DNA of 64,000 nucleotides from Pontibacter fetidus (GTDB taxonomy: Bacteria; Bacteroidota; Bacteroidia; Cytophagales; Hymenobacteraceae), in assembly GCF_010119545.1 (NCBI RefSeq), contig NZ_JAAEAA010000009.1, positions 1 through 64,000 on the forward strand, in the 5' to 3' direction. The position numbers were made by a program, and so were the translations under genes. This document shows, in pieces, positions 1 through 8,732 of this stretch. A model generated the notes under the pieces. The model was not told where the DNA came from. It searched no databases and worked only from the letters and a program-made list of their open reading frames with translations. Numbering within the stretch: position 1 is the first letter of the stretch; the number at the start of each line of letters is the position of its first letter.

Positions 1-25
1 GCTGCGTATTTGATAATAAATGCAT

Positions 26-90
26 AAAGCCTCCTTTTCTAAAGTGACCTGATACTACTGTCACTTACGAAAAGAAGGCTTTTACTTTTT
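26..90. terminator. Long hairpin downstream of folA
   Basis: A nearly perfect stem of about 23 bp (26-48 with 61-83) separated by a short loop, beginning AAAGCC and ending GGCTTTT, followed on plus by a T-rich run. It lies just past the folA stop codon and could end transcription from either direction. Confidence 0.75.
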
Positions 91-129
91 AGAAATCCCT
101 AACCTAAAATTCGGGATGACTCATGTTGT

Positions 130-618
130 TTATGACTTCCGCTTCAGGGTTATAAAACTATAGCTATACTTGTTTTTTTCATCCGGTTCGTGTTTTTCTT
201 CATAAATAACTTCCCAGTCGTTTTCCTTAATTTCAGGAAAGAACGTATCGCCCTCAAACCTATAGTGCACACGGGTTAGATAGATGGTGTCCGTTCTAGC
301 TAAAGCTTGTTTGTAAATCTCAGCTCCACCGATGATATATACATCCTGATCTATAGTTTGTGCTTCTGTGATGGCTTCGTCAATTGAGTTTACAACGATA
401 CAACCGGGGGCTTCAAAATCCTGCTGGCGCGTGATGATAACAGTGGTACGACCAGGCAGCGGTTTACCAATTGATTCATAGGTTTTGCGGCCCATAATGA
501 TCGGATGGCCCATGGTCAGGTTTTTAAAGAAACGCAGGTCGGCGGGCAGATGCCAGATCAACTGGTTATCTTTACCGATTACGTTATTTTCGGCGACGGC
601 CACAACTATAGCAATCAT
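130..618 (-). CDS. folA: Dihydrofolate reductase
   Basis: Reduces dihydrofolate to tetrahydrofolate with NADPH in the cytosol, feeding thymidylate, purine and formyl-Met-tRNA synthesis. The 162 residues match the usual bacterial length. Family signatures are visible: NNVIG near residue 11, WHLPADL at 22-28 with the catalytic acid at Asp27, GRKTYESIG near 43 and IIGGAEIY near residue 95. It is the last gene of a minus-strand run NamZ-fmt-folA, with 4 bases between the fmt stop and its own start. Pairing with fmt makes sense because Fmt uses formyl-tetrahydrofolate. A strong hairpin follows the stop. Confidence 0.97.
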   Translation of the reverse strand: MIAIVVAVAENNVIGKDNQLIWHLPADLRFFKNLTMGHPIIMGRKTYESIGKPLPGRTTVIITRQQDFEAPGCIVVNSIDEAITEAQTIDQDVYIIGGAEIYKQALARTDTIYLTRVHYRFEGDTFFPEIKENDWEVIYEEKHEPDEKNKYSYSFITLKRKS

Positions 619-622
619 ATCT

Positions 623-1552
623 TTATAAGTTAAAACTATAACCTCTTAATAAATCAGCCAGCGGCATACGCTTTTTGCCTTCCATCTGCAGGTCAACTAT
701 AGTTACAGCACTGTCTGAAGTTTTTACATGTACAAAGGTTTTGTTGTCGGTATATACCGTTCCAGGTACACCATCATACCCTGCATTTTCCAGGACTTCT
801 ACCTTAAATATCTTAAAGGTTTTGTCCCCCAGACGTGTCCAGGCAGTTGGGTAAGGAGAGAGGCCGCGCACAAAATTACGAACCTGCTCTGCTGGTTGGT
901 TCCAGTTTATCTCACAGGTCTCTTTAAAAATTTTAGGGGCATGTTTCAATTCTCCCGTTTCCGGCTGCGGCATTGGTCTTACGTTATCCTGCTCTATAGC
1001 CTGTACGGTTTGCAATGCCAGCTTAGCGCCTTCAAATTTTAGCTTTTCATACACCGAGCCAAAGTCATCTCCATCTACTATCGGAACCCGTGTTTGCAGC
1101 AACATATCACCGGTATCAATTTCATGTTTCAGAAAGAAGGATGTAACGCCGGTTTCTTTTTCGCCATTAATGATAGCCCAGTTAATGGGCGCAGCACCAC
1201 GATATTGTGGTAATAAGGAGCCATGAATGTTGAATGAACCCAGCGGTGGCATATCCCAGACAACTTCTGGCAACATCCTAAAGGCGACTATAATCTGCAG
1301 ATCGGCTTTGTAACTGCGCAGTTCTTCTAAGAAAACCTCAGACTTTAAATTAGTTGGTTGTAGCACCGGTATGTTCTGTGAAACTGCGTACTCCTTCACC
1401 GGCGATTGCTGGGTTTTCTGTCCCCGGCCGGCTGGTTTATCGGGGGCAGTTATTACAGCAACAACGTTATAGTTGTGTTCAACCAATATTTGTAAAGTGG
1501 GCACCGCGAAATCGGGGGTACCCATGAAAATGATGCGTAGGTTTTGTGGCAT
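623..1552 (-). CDS. fmt: Methionyl-tRNA formyltransferase
   Basis: Transfers a formyl group from 10-formyltetrahydrofolate to initiator Met-tRNA. The 309-residue length is standard. The N-terminal formyltransferase fold starts with RIIFMGTPDFAVP. The catalytic triad expected by comparison with the E. coli enzyme is present as Asn108, His110 (HGSLLPQYRGAAPI) and Asp146 (EIDTGD). The C-terminal tRNA-binding domain runs from about residue 205. It sits between the NamZ-like gene, whose stop is 4 bases upstream of its start, and folA, so the three are probably cotranscribed. Confidence 0.97.
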   Translation of the reverse strand: MPQNLRIIFMGTPDFAVPTLQILVEHNYNVVAVITAPDKPAGRGQKTQQSPVKEYAVSQNIPVLQPTNLKSEVFLEELRSYKADLQIIVAFRMLPEVVWDMPPLGSFNIHGSLLPQYRGAAPINWAIINGEKETGVTSFFLKHEIDTGDMLLQTRVPIVDGDDFGSVYEKLKFEGAKLALQTVQAIEQDNVRPMPQPETGELKHAPKIFKETCEINWNQPAEQVRNFVRGLSPYPTAWTRLGDKTFKIFKVEVLENAGYDGVPGTVYTDNKTFVHVKTSDSAVTIVDLQMEGKKRMPLADLLRGYSFNL

Positions 1553-1556
1553 AGCG

Positions 1557-2807
1557 TTATTCTGCGTCAGGGTAAAGCAGGTATTTTTTGCGTATCGTTT
1601 TATAGTTGGCTAAAGCAGGTTCCCAGCTGGCACGAATCTCAGCTTCCGTTTTTCCAGCTATGATCTGTTTTCTTAGCTCAGATGTTCCGGCCAGTTTCTC
1701 GAAAAATGGGATGAAGAATTTATCCTGCTGGGTAGAGTTCTTGTAAAAATCGATCAGGTAGGCTAGCGTGAAAGGCTGTGCTATAGTTGGGTCTGTTAAG
1801 TTTTTACCATAACAAATCTGGTTTTTGTAAGGTGGCTCGGTAGCGCCCGGCGTACTAACTGGCGTAAACGAAAAATCCTTGAACTTATAATACGGGCTGC
1901 CAATAACCTGAAACGGCGTAGGTGTACCACGGCCTACACTTACATTGGTACCTTCAAATAAACAAAGAGACGGGTAAAGTAAAATAGCCTGCTGATTTGG
2001 TAAGTTAGGGGATGGTTTTACTGACAAACTATAAGGCAAACTATGGTTATAATTGGCAACAGGTATAACCGTGATCTTTGCCTGGCGCTGTCCTTCCAGC
2101 CACTTTTCGCCGTTTATCATGTTCGCAAGTTCGCCAACTGTAAGTCCGTGAATGATAGGAATCGGGTGCATTCCTACAAAAGACTTATGTTCCGGCTCCA
2201 GCACAGGGCCATCCACATAATTACCATTTGGGTTTGGCCTGTCAAGTATAAGTACTTCTTTGCCATTTTCTGCGGCCGCTTCCATTACATAATGCATCGT
2301 ACTGATGTAGGTATAAAAGCGGGCGCCTACATCCTGGATATCGAAAATCAATACATCTATACCTTGTAGTTGCTCCACAGATGGTTTTTTGTTCTTACCA
2401 TACAGCGAAACTATAGGCAGACCTGTTTTCGTGTCTTTGGCATCTTTTACGTGAGCACCAGCATCAGCTTCTCCCCGAAAACCGTGCTCAGGTGCAAAAA
2501 TGGTTGTGATCTTAACACCACGGTTTAATAAAGTATCTACCAAGTGTGATTTGCCAACTATAGATGTCTGGTTAACGACCATACCAACACGCTTGCCGTG
2601 TAGTTTGGGTAAGTATAGTTCCAGTTGTTCGGCACCGGTCTGTAGCGGTTTTGCTATTTCGGGAGTAGTTTCAACTATAGCTGGTTTTTGCTGCTCCGGT
2701 TGCCGGGTTGCCGTTTGTTTGGGCGTACAACTGCCTATGGCCAGCAGCAACGAAGTATAAAGTATAAACAGTGGCTGTATCATAATTGGGAAGAAGTCAA
2801 ATTTCAT
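1557..2807 (-). CDS. DUF1343 lipoprotein, NamZ-like exo-muramidase (GH171)
   Basis: Likely removes terminal N-acetylmuramic acid from peptidoglycan fragments, the activity established for NamZ (GH171) of Tannerella; the substrate here is inferred. The protein has 416 residues. A hydrophobic signal ends in LAIGSC, giving a predicted lipoprotein Cys at about residue 27. The family core begins near residue 58 (EQLELYLPKLHGKRVGMVVNQTS) and holds the conserved FAPEHGFRGEADAG, FDIQDVGARFYTY and LDRPNPNG blocks. A Met at residue 9 is an equally good start. First gene of the NamZ-fmt-folA run; divergent from the permease gene, only 35 bases away. Confidence 0.88.
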   Translation of the reverse strand: MKFDFFPIMIQPLFILYTSLLLAIGSCTPKQTATRQPEQQKPAIVETTPEIAKPLQTGAEQLELYLPKLHGKRVGMVVNQTSIVGKSHLVDTLLNRGVKITTIFAPEHGFRGEADAGAHVKDAKDTKTGLPIVSLYGKNKKPSVEQLQGIDVLIFDIQDVGARFYTYISTMHYVMEAAAENGKEVLILDRPNPNGNYVDGPVLEPEHKSFVGMHPIPIIHGLTVGELANMINGEKWLEGQRQAKITVIPVANYNHSLPYSLSVKPSPNLPNQQAILLYPSLCLFEGTNVSVGRGTPTPFQVIGSPYYKFKDFSFTPVSTPGATEPPYKNQICYGKNLTDPTIAQPFTLAYLIDFYKNSTQQDKFFIPFFEKLAGTSELRKQIIAGKTEAEIRASWEPALANYKTIRKKYLLYPDAE

Positions 2808-2842
2808 ACCTATCTTTAAGGCAGTTTATCCTGTTTTAACGC

Positions 2843-4057
2843 GTGAACATATCCAAGTACATATCCGAAAAAATATCAGGAGTTAAATCCGGTTCGTTTA
2901 CGGCGTCGGTTACAAAAATAGCAATTATAAGTATAGCTGCCGGCATTGCTATCATGATTGTGTCGTTTGCGATTTTGGAGGGCTTCCGTAATGAGATCCG
3001 TGACAAGATATTTAGCTTCGGGGCGCACCTGCAAGTTAATAAATACGATACCAACAACTCTTACGAAGGTGCCCCGATCAGCAATGCCATTGGACTTTCG
3101 GAAGCGGATTCGATACCCGGTGTAAAACAGATACAGGCGTTTGCGCGCAAAACTGCCATCGTAAAATCAGAAGAAGAAGTGCTGGGTGTTGTGCTGAAAG
3201 GTGTGGGCAAAGACTACGACCTGAGCTCGATGCAGAAGAACCTGGATGATGGTAAACTGCTTGCCTACAACGATACGGCCTCATCGAAAGAAGTAATGTT
3301 GAGCCGCAGGGTAGCTGAAAAACTGCGGTTAAAAGTGGGCGACGACGCTATTTTCTACTTTATACAAAACCCGCCACGCGCCCGAAAACTGAAAGTGTCC
3401 GGCATTTTTAATACTGGCCTGGAAGAGTTTGACGAAGTGTTTGTGATCGGGGATATAAAGCTGATCCGTGAACTGAACAACTGGCCTGATTCTATTTCGG
3501 GTGGGATGGAGATCATGATCACAAACTTCGACCAGATAGACCAGGTGGCTGACCGCGTGTTCGAGAAAATGAACTATGACCTGCAACTCGAAAAAATAAC
3601 CGACCGCCACGCACAGCTTTTCGACTGGCTGAAACTGCTGCGCAAGAACGTTATCATCTTCCTGGTGCTTATCATCTTTGTGGCTACTTTCAACATGGTC
3701 TCAACGGTATTTATCATGATCATCGAACGAATAAACATGATAGGTGTGCTGAAAGCGGTGGGGGCTACAGATGCGCAAATTCGGAAGGTATTTTATTTCC
3801 GGGGACTAAATCTTACACTTAAAGGAATGCTTTGGGGGAATGTAGTTGGACTAGGCTTCTGTGCTTTGCAATACTACTTCAAGTTTATTCCATTAGACCC
3901 GGAAAATTATTATATGGACACAGTGCCGATCAGCTGGAACTTCGGAATTATAGTTGTGCTGAACATCATTACCCTAGGTATGACTATGCTGGCTATACTT
4001 ATTCCTGCCGCCATGGTGGCCCGCATTAAGCCGGTAAAAGCTATTAAGTTTGATTAA
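2843..4057 (+). CDS. FtsX/LolE-type ABC transporter permease
   Basis: Membrane subunit of an ABC system of the FtsX/LolC-LolE superfamily, which extracts lipoproteins or works as a mechanotransducer; the cargo is not determined by the sequence. The 404 residues show one membrane segment near 25-47, a periplasmic MacB-like domain, and three membrane segments at about 270-400 with ILKAVGATDAQIRKVF-like FtsX features (observed GVLKAVGATDAQIRKVF). The start is GTG, with an in-frame TAA two codons upstream, so no longer start exists. No ATPase gene is adjacent. A very strong terminator follows. Confidence 0.88.
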   Translation: MNISKYISEKISGVKSGSFTASVTKIAIISIAAGIAIMIVSFAILEGFRNEIRDKIFSFGAHLQVNKYDTNNSYEGAPISNAIGLSEADSIPGVKQIQAFARKTAIVKSEEEVLGVVLKGVGKDYDLSSMQKNLDDGKLLAYNDTASSKEVMLSRRVAEKLRLKVGDDAIFYFIQNPPRARKLKVSGIFNTGLEEFDEVFVIGDIKLIRELNNWPDSISGGMEIMITNFDQIDQVADRVFEKMNYDLQLEKITDRHAQLFDWLKLLRKNVIIFLVLIIFVATFNMVSTVFIMIIERINMIGVLKAVGATDAQIRKVFYFRGLNLTLKGMLWGNVVGLGFCALQYYFKFIPLDPENYYMDTVPISWNFGIIVVLNIITLGMTMLAILIPAAMVARIKPVKAIKFD

Positions 4058-4062
4058 AGTAT

Positions 4063-4104
4063 AAATAGAAAAGCCATACCCGCAAGTATGGCTTTTCTAT
4101 TTTT
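4063..4104 (+). terminator. Rho-independent terminator after the permease gene
   Basis: Perfect 17-bp stem (4063-4079 with 86-102 of the same block), 6-nt loop, then T run. The A-rich left side lets it serve the minus strand too. Confidence 0.9.
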
Positions 4105-4140
4105 AAGACCTAGCAGTGTGCGCAGCTCCTGCTAGCGTCT
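4105..4140. repeat. 36-bp dispersed repeat, copy 1
   Basis: 34 of 36 bases match the reverse complement of 14104-14139. The core GTGCGCAGCTCCTGCTAGC is GC-rich and partly self-complementary. It lies between a terminator and the 3' end of the M23 peptidase gene. Confidence 0.8.
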
Positions 4141-4146
4141 GTAATT

Positions 4147-4848
4147 TTACATCGGGAGCAACGGACATTGAAGTATAAGATTCGGGTTAGGGCAGATTTG
4201 TTCAAAATGAGCTCTGTCTGATGCTGCAGCTACACCCGGGAAATCACCTGATCGGCCTTCCATAGATGCCATTATTTGAAAGTGCAGATGTGGTGGCCAG
4301 TCGCCATTCTCCGGGTAGTTGCCGAGCCAGGCAATTCTGTCGCCTTTCTTAAATGCCTTTCCAACTTCTAGACCTTCCAAGGATTTGCGGCTCAGGTGGC
4401 CATACAAAGTATAAAAAGTAACGCCTTCCAGTTCGTGCTGTAGAATTATAGTTGGGCCGTAATCTCCAAAATTATTGTTGTCCTGGAAACTATGAACTAT
4501 AGCGTCCAACGGCGTATAAACCGGTGTTTCGGCTTCCATCCAGATATCGATACCTAAGTGCAGGTTGCGGCTTTCGGCGGCAACATCAAAGTGCTCGCTG
4601 CGACGATAAATAAACCTGTCTTCAAAATAACCGCCCACGCCAACTATAGCTTTTTGCTGGGCCAGCATCTGGTTTACAGCTTCATTAAAAGTCGCAGTAT
4701 CAACTAAATCGGTTTGCTGCAGCAAGGTGTTGGCAGCCGTAAAATCAAGACGGCACACTACGTTGCTTTGCAGGTCGGCATCGATAACCGGGGCAAAGGC
4801 AGTAGTGTGCCGTCTCAGCAGTTCGCTAAGTTCTGTTGTTGTTTTCAT
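4147..4848 (-). CDS. M23-family peptidase, no signal peptide
   Basis: Zinc metallopeptidase of the M23 (LytM) family that would cut peptidoglycan cross-bridges. The 233 residues hold the metal site H97-x3-D101 (NLHLGID) and the HxH pair H187/H189 (PPHLHF), plus H151 in LYGHLS, so the active site looks complete. The N-terminus (MKTTTELSELLRR) carries no visible signal peptide or membrane anchor, which is odd for an enzyme acting in the periplasm. Export by another route, an unannotated start, or a cytoplasmic substrate are all possible. Confidence 0.85.
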   Translation of the reverse strand: MKTTTELSELLRRHTTAFAPVIDADLQSNVVCRLDFTAANTLLQQTDLVDTATFNEAVNQMLAQQKAIVGVGGYFEDRFIYRRSEHFDVAAESRNLHLGIDIWMEAETPVYTPLDAIVHSFQDNNNFGDYGPTIILQHELEGVTFYTLYGHLSRKSLEGLEVGKAFKKGDRIAWLGNYPENGDWPPHLHFQIMASMEGRSGDFPGVAAASDRAHFEQICPNPNLILQCPLLPM

Positions 4849-4895
4849 TCACTCTGTAGTGCAGCGGTTTTGGCTGCAGGCGCAAGTATAAGAAG

Positions 4896-5453
4896 TTAAT
4901 TTACTTCTTCCACAAACTTAGAGAGTGTTTTTAAACTTTTAGTTTTACCAAACAGCTCTTCCGATTTTCTGCTGTAAGCCATGGCTGCTTCCTGCAGGGT
5001 CTCGAAAGTACCAAGGTTGATACGCTGCTTGTTATGATGGATTATGGCTCTGTACTTCTGGGCTTCTTTATGCACGCCACGCACACCAAGTTTGTTCTCG
5101 GTTTTGGTAGTGTTGCGCACAATTTTGCAAAGCGGTGCCCACTCCAGGTTCTCGCGGCGGCAGTCTAGTTTGTTGCCGTTTTTGAAGTGCACGTACAGCT
5201 TTATGTTGCTTTCCTGCTTTTCCAGGAGCTGTTCGCCAATAAGTTTATGCAGGTAAATCGTCTCGTTGCGGTACTTGCCATTCTTTAAAGGCCAGTTCTT
5301 CTGGAAGAAGGCATAGCCGTTGGAGTGGATGCGCAGGTGCTTTAAGAATTCGATCTGCTGCAGATATGCATTTTTCTGAATGTACTCGTAAGTGTGGTCA
5401 TCTACCACTACGGTTTTTTCACAGTTTTTGAGCGTGAGTTTATAAAGCATCAC
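4896..5453 (-). CDS. HNH-type protein with C-terminal AP2 DNA-binding domain
   Basis: A 185-residue protein whose C-terminal third (about 122-171: GVRGVHKEAQKYRAII, then LGTFETLQEAAMAY) matches the AP2/ERF DNA-binding fold. The middle part looks like an HNH nuclease core: YLHKLI (His69), VHFKNGNKLDCRRENLEW (His89 and Asn102). This architecture is known from homing-type HNH endonucleases, but it stands alone here with no intron, intein or transposase beside it. Two Met codons start it in tandem; the first is taken. A solitary homing nuclease or a domesticated DNA-binding regulator both fit. Confidence 0.75.
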   Translation of the reverse strand: MMLYKLTLKNCEKTVVVDDHTYEYIQKNAYLQQIEFLKHLRIHSNGYAFFQKNWPLKNGKYRNETIYLHKLIGEQLLEKQESNIKLYVHFKNGNKLDCRRENLEWAPLCKIVRNTTKTENKLGVRGVHKEAQKYRAIIHHNKQRINLGTFETLQEAAMAYSRKSEELFGKTKSLKTLSKFVEEVN

Positions 5454-5717
5454 AGTTTTATTGTAGTAAGGTGTTAGAACGGTAATTGAGCTGGGGTCTA
5501 TTACCCATTTTGTTTCTGAAACAGCTCAACAGCACAAAGTTGCAGTTTTTTTTCCAATCTTTATACAGCTTGTTTTCAGTTTTGGTCTTGTACGTATACT
5601 TTATATAAAAGCGTTGTGTTTTAATAAAAACTTTCTGACAACAACTAAGTTTATTGTAACTTTCCGGTTCTAAACAGGCTCTGAAGCATAAATCATCATT
5701 ATAAACTATAAACTAAA

Positions 5718-6797
5718 ATGAGTAACTCTTACCACACCCTGAAAATTGCGGACATCACCCGCGAAACTTCAGATGCTGTTACCCTTCATTTTGAACAACC
5801 ACAGAATCAAACTATAAACTATAAGCCCGGTCAGTTTCTTACCCTTATCATTCCTTTTGAAGGTAAAAAAGAACGCCGCTCTTACTCGCTTAGCAGCACC
5901 CCACACGAGAACAATTTATCAGTAACTATAAAGCGTGTGCCGGGTGGTAAAGTGTCTAATTATTTACTGGATAATGCAACAGTAGGGCAGGAAATTGAAG
6001 TGATGGAGCCGCTTGGTAATTTCTGTATTACCTGCGATGCCGCCGAAACCCGCAACGTAATTTTGCTTGGCGCCGGCAGTGGCATTACGCCGCTTATGTC
6101 TATACTTAAAGGAGTGCTGCGCGAAGAGCCGAACAGTAAAGTAACGCTGCTGTACGGTAACCGCGACGAGAACTCTGTGATCTTTAAAGACCAGCTGGAG
6201 CAACTGCGTGCTAATAACCCTGACCGTTTACAGATAGCTTATATTTATAGTCAGCCAAAGCAGGATTGCGAGTACCGTGGCCGCATGAACCAGAGCCTGA
6301 TCATTAAAATTCTGGAGCGACTACAGCTATCTAAGATCAGCAACGGTTTATACTTTATGTGCGGACCTGAAGGCATGATGGATGAAGTGAAGAAAGCCCT
6401 CCATGTGTTGCATGTTCCGGCAGAGCGTGTTTTCAGGGAGAGCTTTGTGAGTACCAAACTTGCCGGTGAACCCGATAGCGACGGACACGGTGATGTAAGT
6501 GCTACTGACCAGGATGAAATCGTAACACAAACAGTAACAATAATTTATGAAGGCTCGGAGTACAGTGTAACCGTCAACCCGGACCAAACTATATTGGAAG
6601 CTGCCTTAGATCAGGATGTGGACCTGCCATACTCTTGCCAGGCGGGTTTATGTACCGCCTGCCGTGGCAAATGCCTGAGCGGAAAAGTGCACCTGGATGA
6701 GCGTGAAGGCCTGTCAGATGCCGAGCTGGACGAAGGTTATGTGCTGAACTGTGTGGGCCACCCGCTTACCAGTGATGTAGTTATTGAGATCGGATAA
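5718..6797 (+). CDS. paaE: Phenylacetyl-CoA epoxidase reductase subunit PaaE
   Basis: Passes electrons from NAD(P)H through FAD and a 2Fe-2S centre to the PaaABC di-iron epoxidase. The 359 residues follow the family order: FAD-binding barrel with RSYS at 54-57, NAD(P) domain with LLGAGSGITPLMSIL near 115-130, then a plant-type ferredoxin domain from about 270 with CQAGLCTACRGKC and a last Cys in LNCVGHP. It is on the opposite strand and about 3.9 kb from paaABCD, but that cluster lacks its own reductase, so it is the natural partner. The 264-bp gap upstream holds a weak -7 box (TAACTTTC, 5657-5664). Confidence 0.92.
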   Translation: MSNSYHTLKIADITRETSDAVTLHFEQPQNQTINYKPGQFLTLIIPFEGKKERRSYSLSSTPHENNLSVTIKRVPGGKVSNYLLDNATVGQEIEVMEPLGNFCITCDAAETRNVILLGAGSGITPLMSILKGVLREEPNSKVTLLYGNRDENSVIFKDQLEQLRANNPDRLQIAYIYSQPKQDCEYRGRMNQSLIIKILERLQLSKISNGLYFMCGPEGMMDEVKKALHVLHVPAERVFRESFVSTKLAGEPDSDGHGDVSATDQDEIVTQTVTIIYEGSEYSVTVNPDQTILEAALDQDVDLPYSCQAGLCTACRGKCLSGKVHLDEREGLSDAELDEGYVLNCVGHPLTSDVVIEIG

Positions 6798-6820
6798 TTC
6801 TATTTCACGTATAAAATAAG

Positions 6821-6852
6821 AGCCATATCTTTTGTAGATATGGCTTTTTTTG
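6821..6852 (+). terminator. Terminator after paaE
   Basis: Perfect 10-bp stem AGCCATATCT/AGATATGGCT with a 5-nt loop, followed by seven T residues. Confidence 0.9.
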
Positions 6853-6903
6853 TACTTTCAACGGAAGTACTTATATTACACTTTTAGGATATATGTTAGC
6901 ATT

Positions 6904-8634
6904 ATGACCAACCTATCAGCAAACTTAATTATACCCAAGCGCAAGCAACGTACTTACCTGCCCGAAGACTTTAAAGTAGAAACCTGGGAAGCCCTGCAGC
7001 CATACTTTGAAGAACTCAAAAGCAGGCACATCGACAATGTGCAGGACCTGGAAAAATGGATGGCCGACCGCAGCGAGTTGGAAAGTATGCTCTCCGAAGA
7101 CATGGGCTGGCGCTACATCCGCATGACCTGCGACACGCAAAACGCAGAAAGTACGAAAGCTTTCCAGTATTTTGTTTCTGAGATTGATCCTAAGATTGCG
7201 CCTTACGATCACGAGCTGAATAAAAAGCTGATGCACTCGCCGTACGTGAATGCACTGGATAAAGACAAGTATAGAATTTACCTGCGTGGCGTAGAGCGTG
7301 CTTTGGAGATTTTCAGGGAAGAGAACATTCCGCTTAATACCGAGATCAGTACGAAGCAGCAGCAATACGCAGCCATAACCGGTACCATGACAGTAAAGCT
7401 GGATGGCGAAGAAATGACCCTGCAACGCGCTGCCGACCGCATGAAGCAAAACGATAGAACGGTGCGCGAAACTGCCTGGAGAACCATACAGGAACGCCGC
7501 GTTCAGGACAAGGACAAGCTGGATGAACTGTTCAACGAACTGCTGAAACTACGCACAAAGGTTGCTAAAAACGCTGATTTCGAGAACTTCCGGGATTATA
7601 TGTTTGCTGCACTTGGCCGCTTCGATTATACCCCGCAGGATTGCTTCGATTTCCATACTTCGATAAAAGAAACTATAGTTCCGCTGCTTACAACTATAGA
7701 CCAGGAGCGCAAGCAGAAACTGGGTGTAGAAGAATTAAAGCCCTGGGACCTGGACGTGGACCCGTCTGGCAGAAAACCGCTGGAGCCTTTTACATCCGGC
7801 GAAGAACTGCTGGAGAAAACGGTTCAGGTTTTCTATAAACTGGACACTTATTTAGGCGACTGCCTTGCCACCATGCGTGCCATGGGCCACCTGGACCTTG
7901 AATCAAGAAAAGGAAAAGCACCGGGCGGTTATAACTATCCGTTGGATGAAATTGGTGTTCCATTCATCTTTATGAACGCCACTTCCAGCTTACGCGATGT
8001 AATCACGATGCTGCACGAAGGCGGCCACGCTGTACATTCTTTCCTGACCCGCGAACTGACACTTAACTCCTTCAAGCATCCACCTTCAGAAGTAGCAGAG
8101 CTGGCTTCGATGTCGATGGAGCTGATCTCGATGGATTACTGGGATACTTTTTTTGATGACGAAGACGAATTGCGCCGTGCCAAGAAAACTCATCTGGAGA
8201 GCGTATTGGAGACTTTCCCGTGGGTGGCTACAGTCGATAAATTCCAGCACTGGATTTACGAGCATCCAGAGCAGACTACTGAAGAGCGTAAACAGGAATG
8301 GGTTACTATCTTCGACCAGTTTAACCACCAGTTAGTAGACTGGACCGGGATAGAGCAATACAAACCTTACATGTGGCAAAAGCAGCTTCATATTTTCGAA
8401 GTGCCTTTCTATTACGTGGAGTATGCTATGGCGCAGTTGGGCGCTATCGCTGTCTGGAAGAACTATAAGGAGAACCCTGCCGAAGGATTGGCTGCTTACA
8501 AACGTGCGCTAAGCCTGGGTTATACCGTTTCAATCGGTGAAGTATACGAAGCAGCTGGCATCAAATTCGATTTCAGCACTGCGTATATCAAGAGCCTGGT
8601 TGATTTTGTACAGCACGAAATGGAGCAACTATAA
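6904..8634 (+). CDS. pepF: M3-family oligoendopeptidase (PepF-like)
   Basis: Cytoplasmic zinc peptidase that degrades oligopeptides. From ATG at 6904 the product has 576 residues. A longer reading from 6850 starts at a TTG, overlaps the paaE terminator and is unlikely. The M3 zinc signature HEGGHAVH is encoded at 8014-8037, preceded by the conserved LHEGGH context. PF01432-type sequence continues to the C-terminus (FEVPFYYVEYAMAQLGA). No signal peptide. It stands as a single gene between paaE and a lipoprotein gene, each bounded by terminators. Confidence 0.93.
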   Translation: MTNLSANLIIPKRKQRTYLPEDFKVETWEALQPYFEELKSRHIDNVQDLEKWMADRSELESMLSEDMGWRYIRMTCDTQNAESTKAFQYFVSEIDPKIAPYDHELNKKLMHSPYVNALDKDKYRIYLRGVERALEIFREENIPLNTEISTKQQQYAAITGTMTVKLDGEEMTLQRAADRMKQNDRTVRETAWRTIQERRVQDKDKLDELFNELLKLRTKVAKNADFENFRDYMFAALGRFDYTPQDCFDFHTSIKETIVPLLTTIDQERKQKLGVEELKPWDLDVDPSGRKPLEPFTSGEELLEKTVQVFYKLDTYLGDCLATMRAMGHLDLESRKGKAPGGYNYPLDEIGVPFIFMNATSSLRDVITMLHEGGHAVHSFLTRELTLNSFKHPPSEVAELASMSMELISMDYWDTFFDDEDELRRAKKTHLESVLETFPWVATVDKFQHWIYEHPEQTTEERKQEWVTIFDQFNHQLVDWTGIEQYKPYMWQKQLHIFEVPFYYVEYAMAQLGAIAVWKNYKENPAEGLAAYKRALSLGYTVSIGEVYEAAGIKFDFSTAYIKSLVDFVQHEMEQL

Positions 8635-8657
8635 ACTATAAAATTTGCCTAATTTTG

Positions 8658-8685
8658 AGCCCTGCTAATAATAGCAGGGCTTTTT
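8658..8685 (+). terminator. Terminator after pepF
   Basis: Perfect 10-bp stem AGCCCTGCTA/TAGCAGGGCT with a 4-nt loop and a T run. Confidence 0.9.
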
Positions 8686-8732
8686 AGTTTAAGTATAAGA
8701 TCGGCATAAATTTTAGGTCGTAAAGTAAAAGT

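Noticed and set aside
6850..6903. Longer start for the M3 peptidase (TTG at 6850)
   Set aside because: It overlaps the paaE terminator, and the family's N-terminus fits the ATG at 6904.
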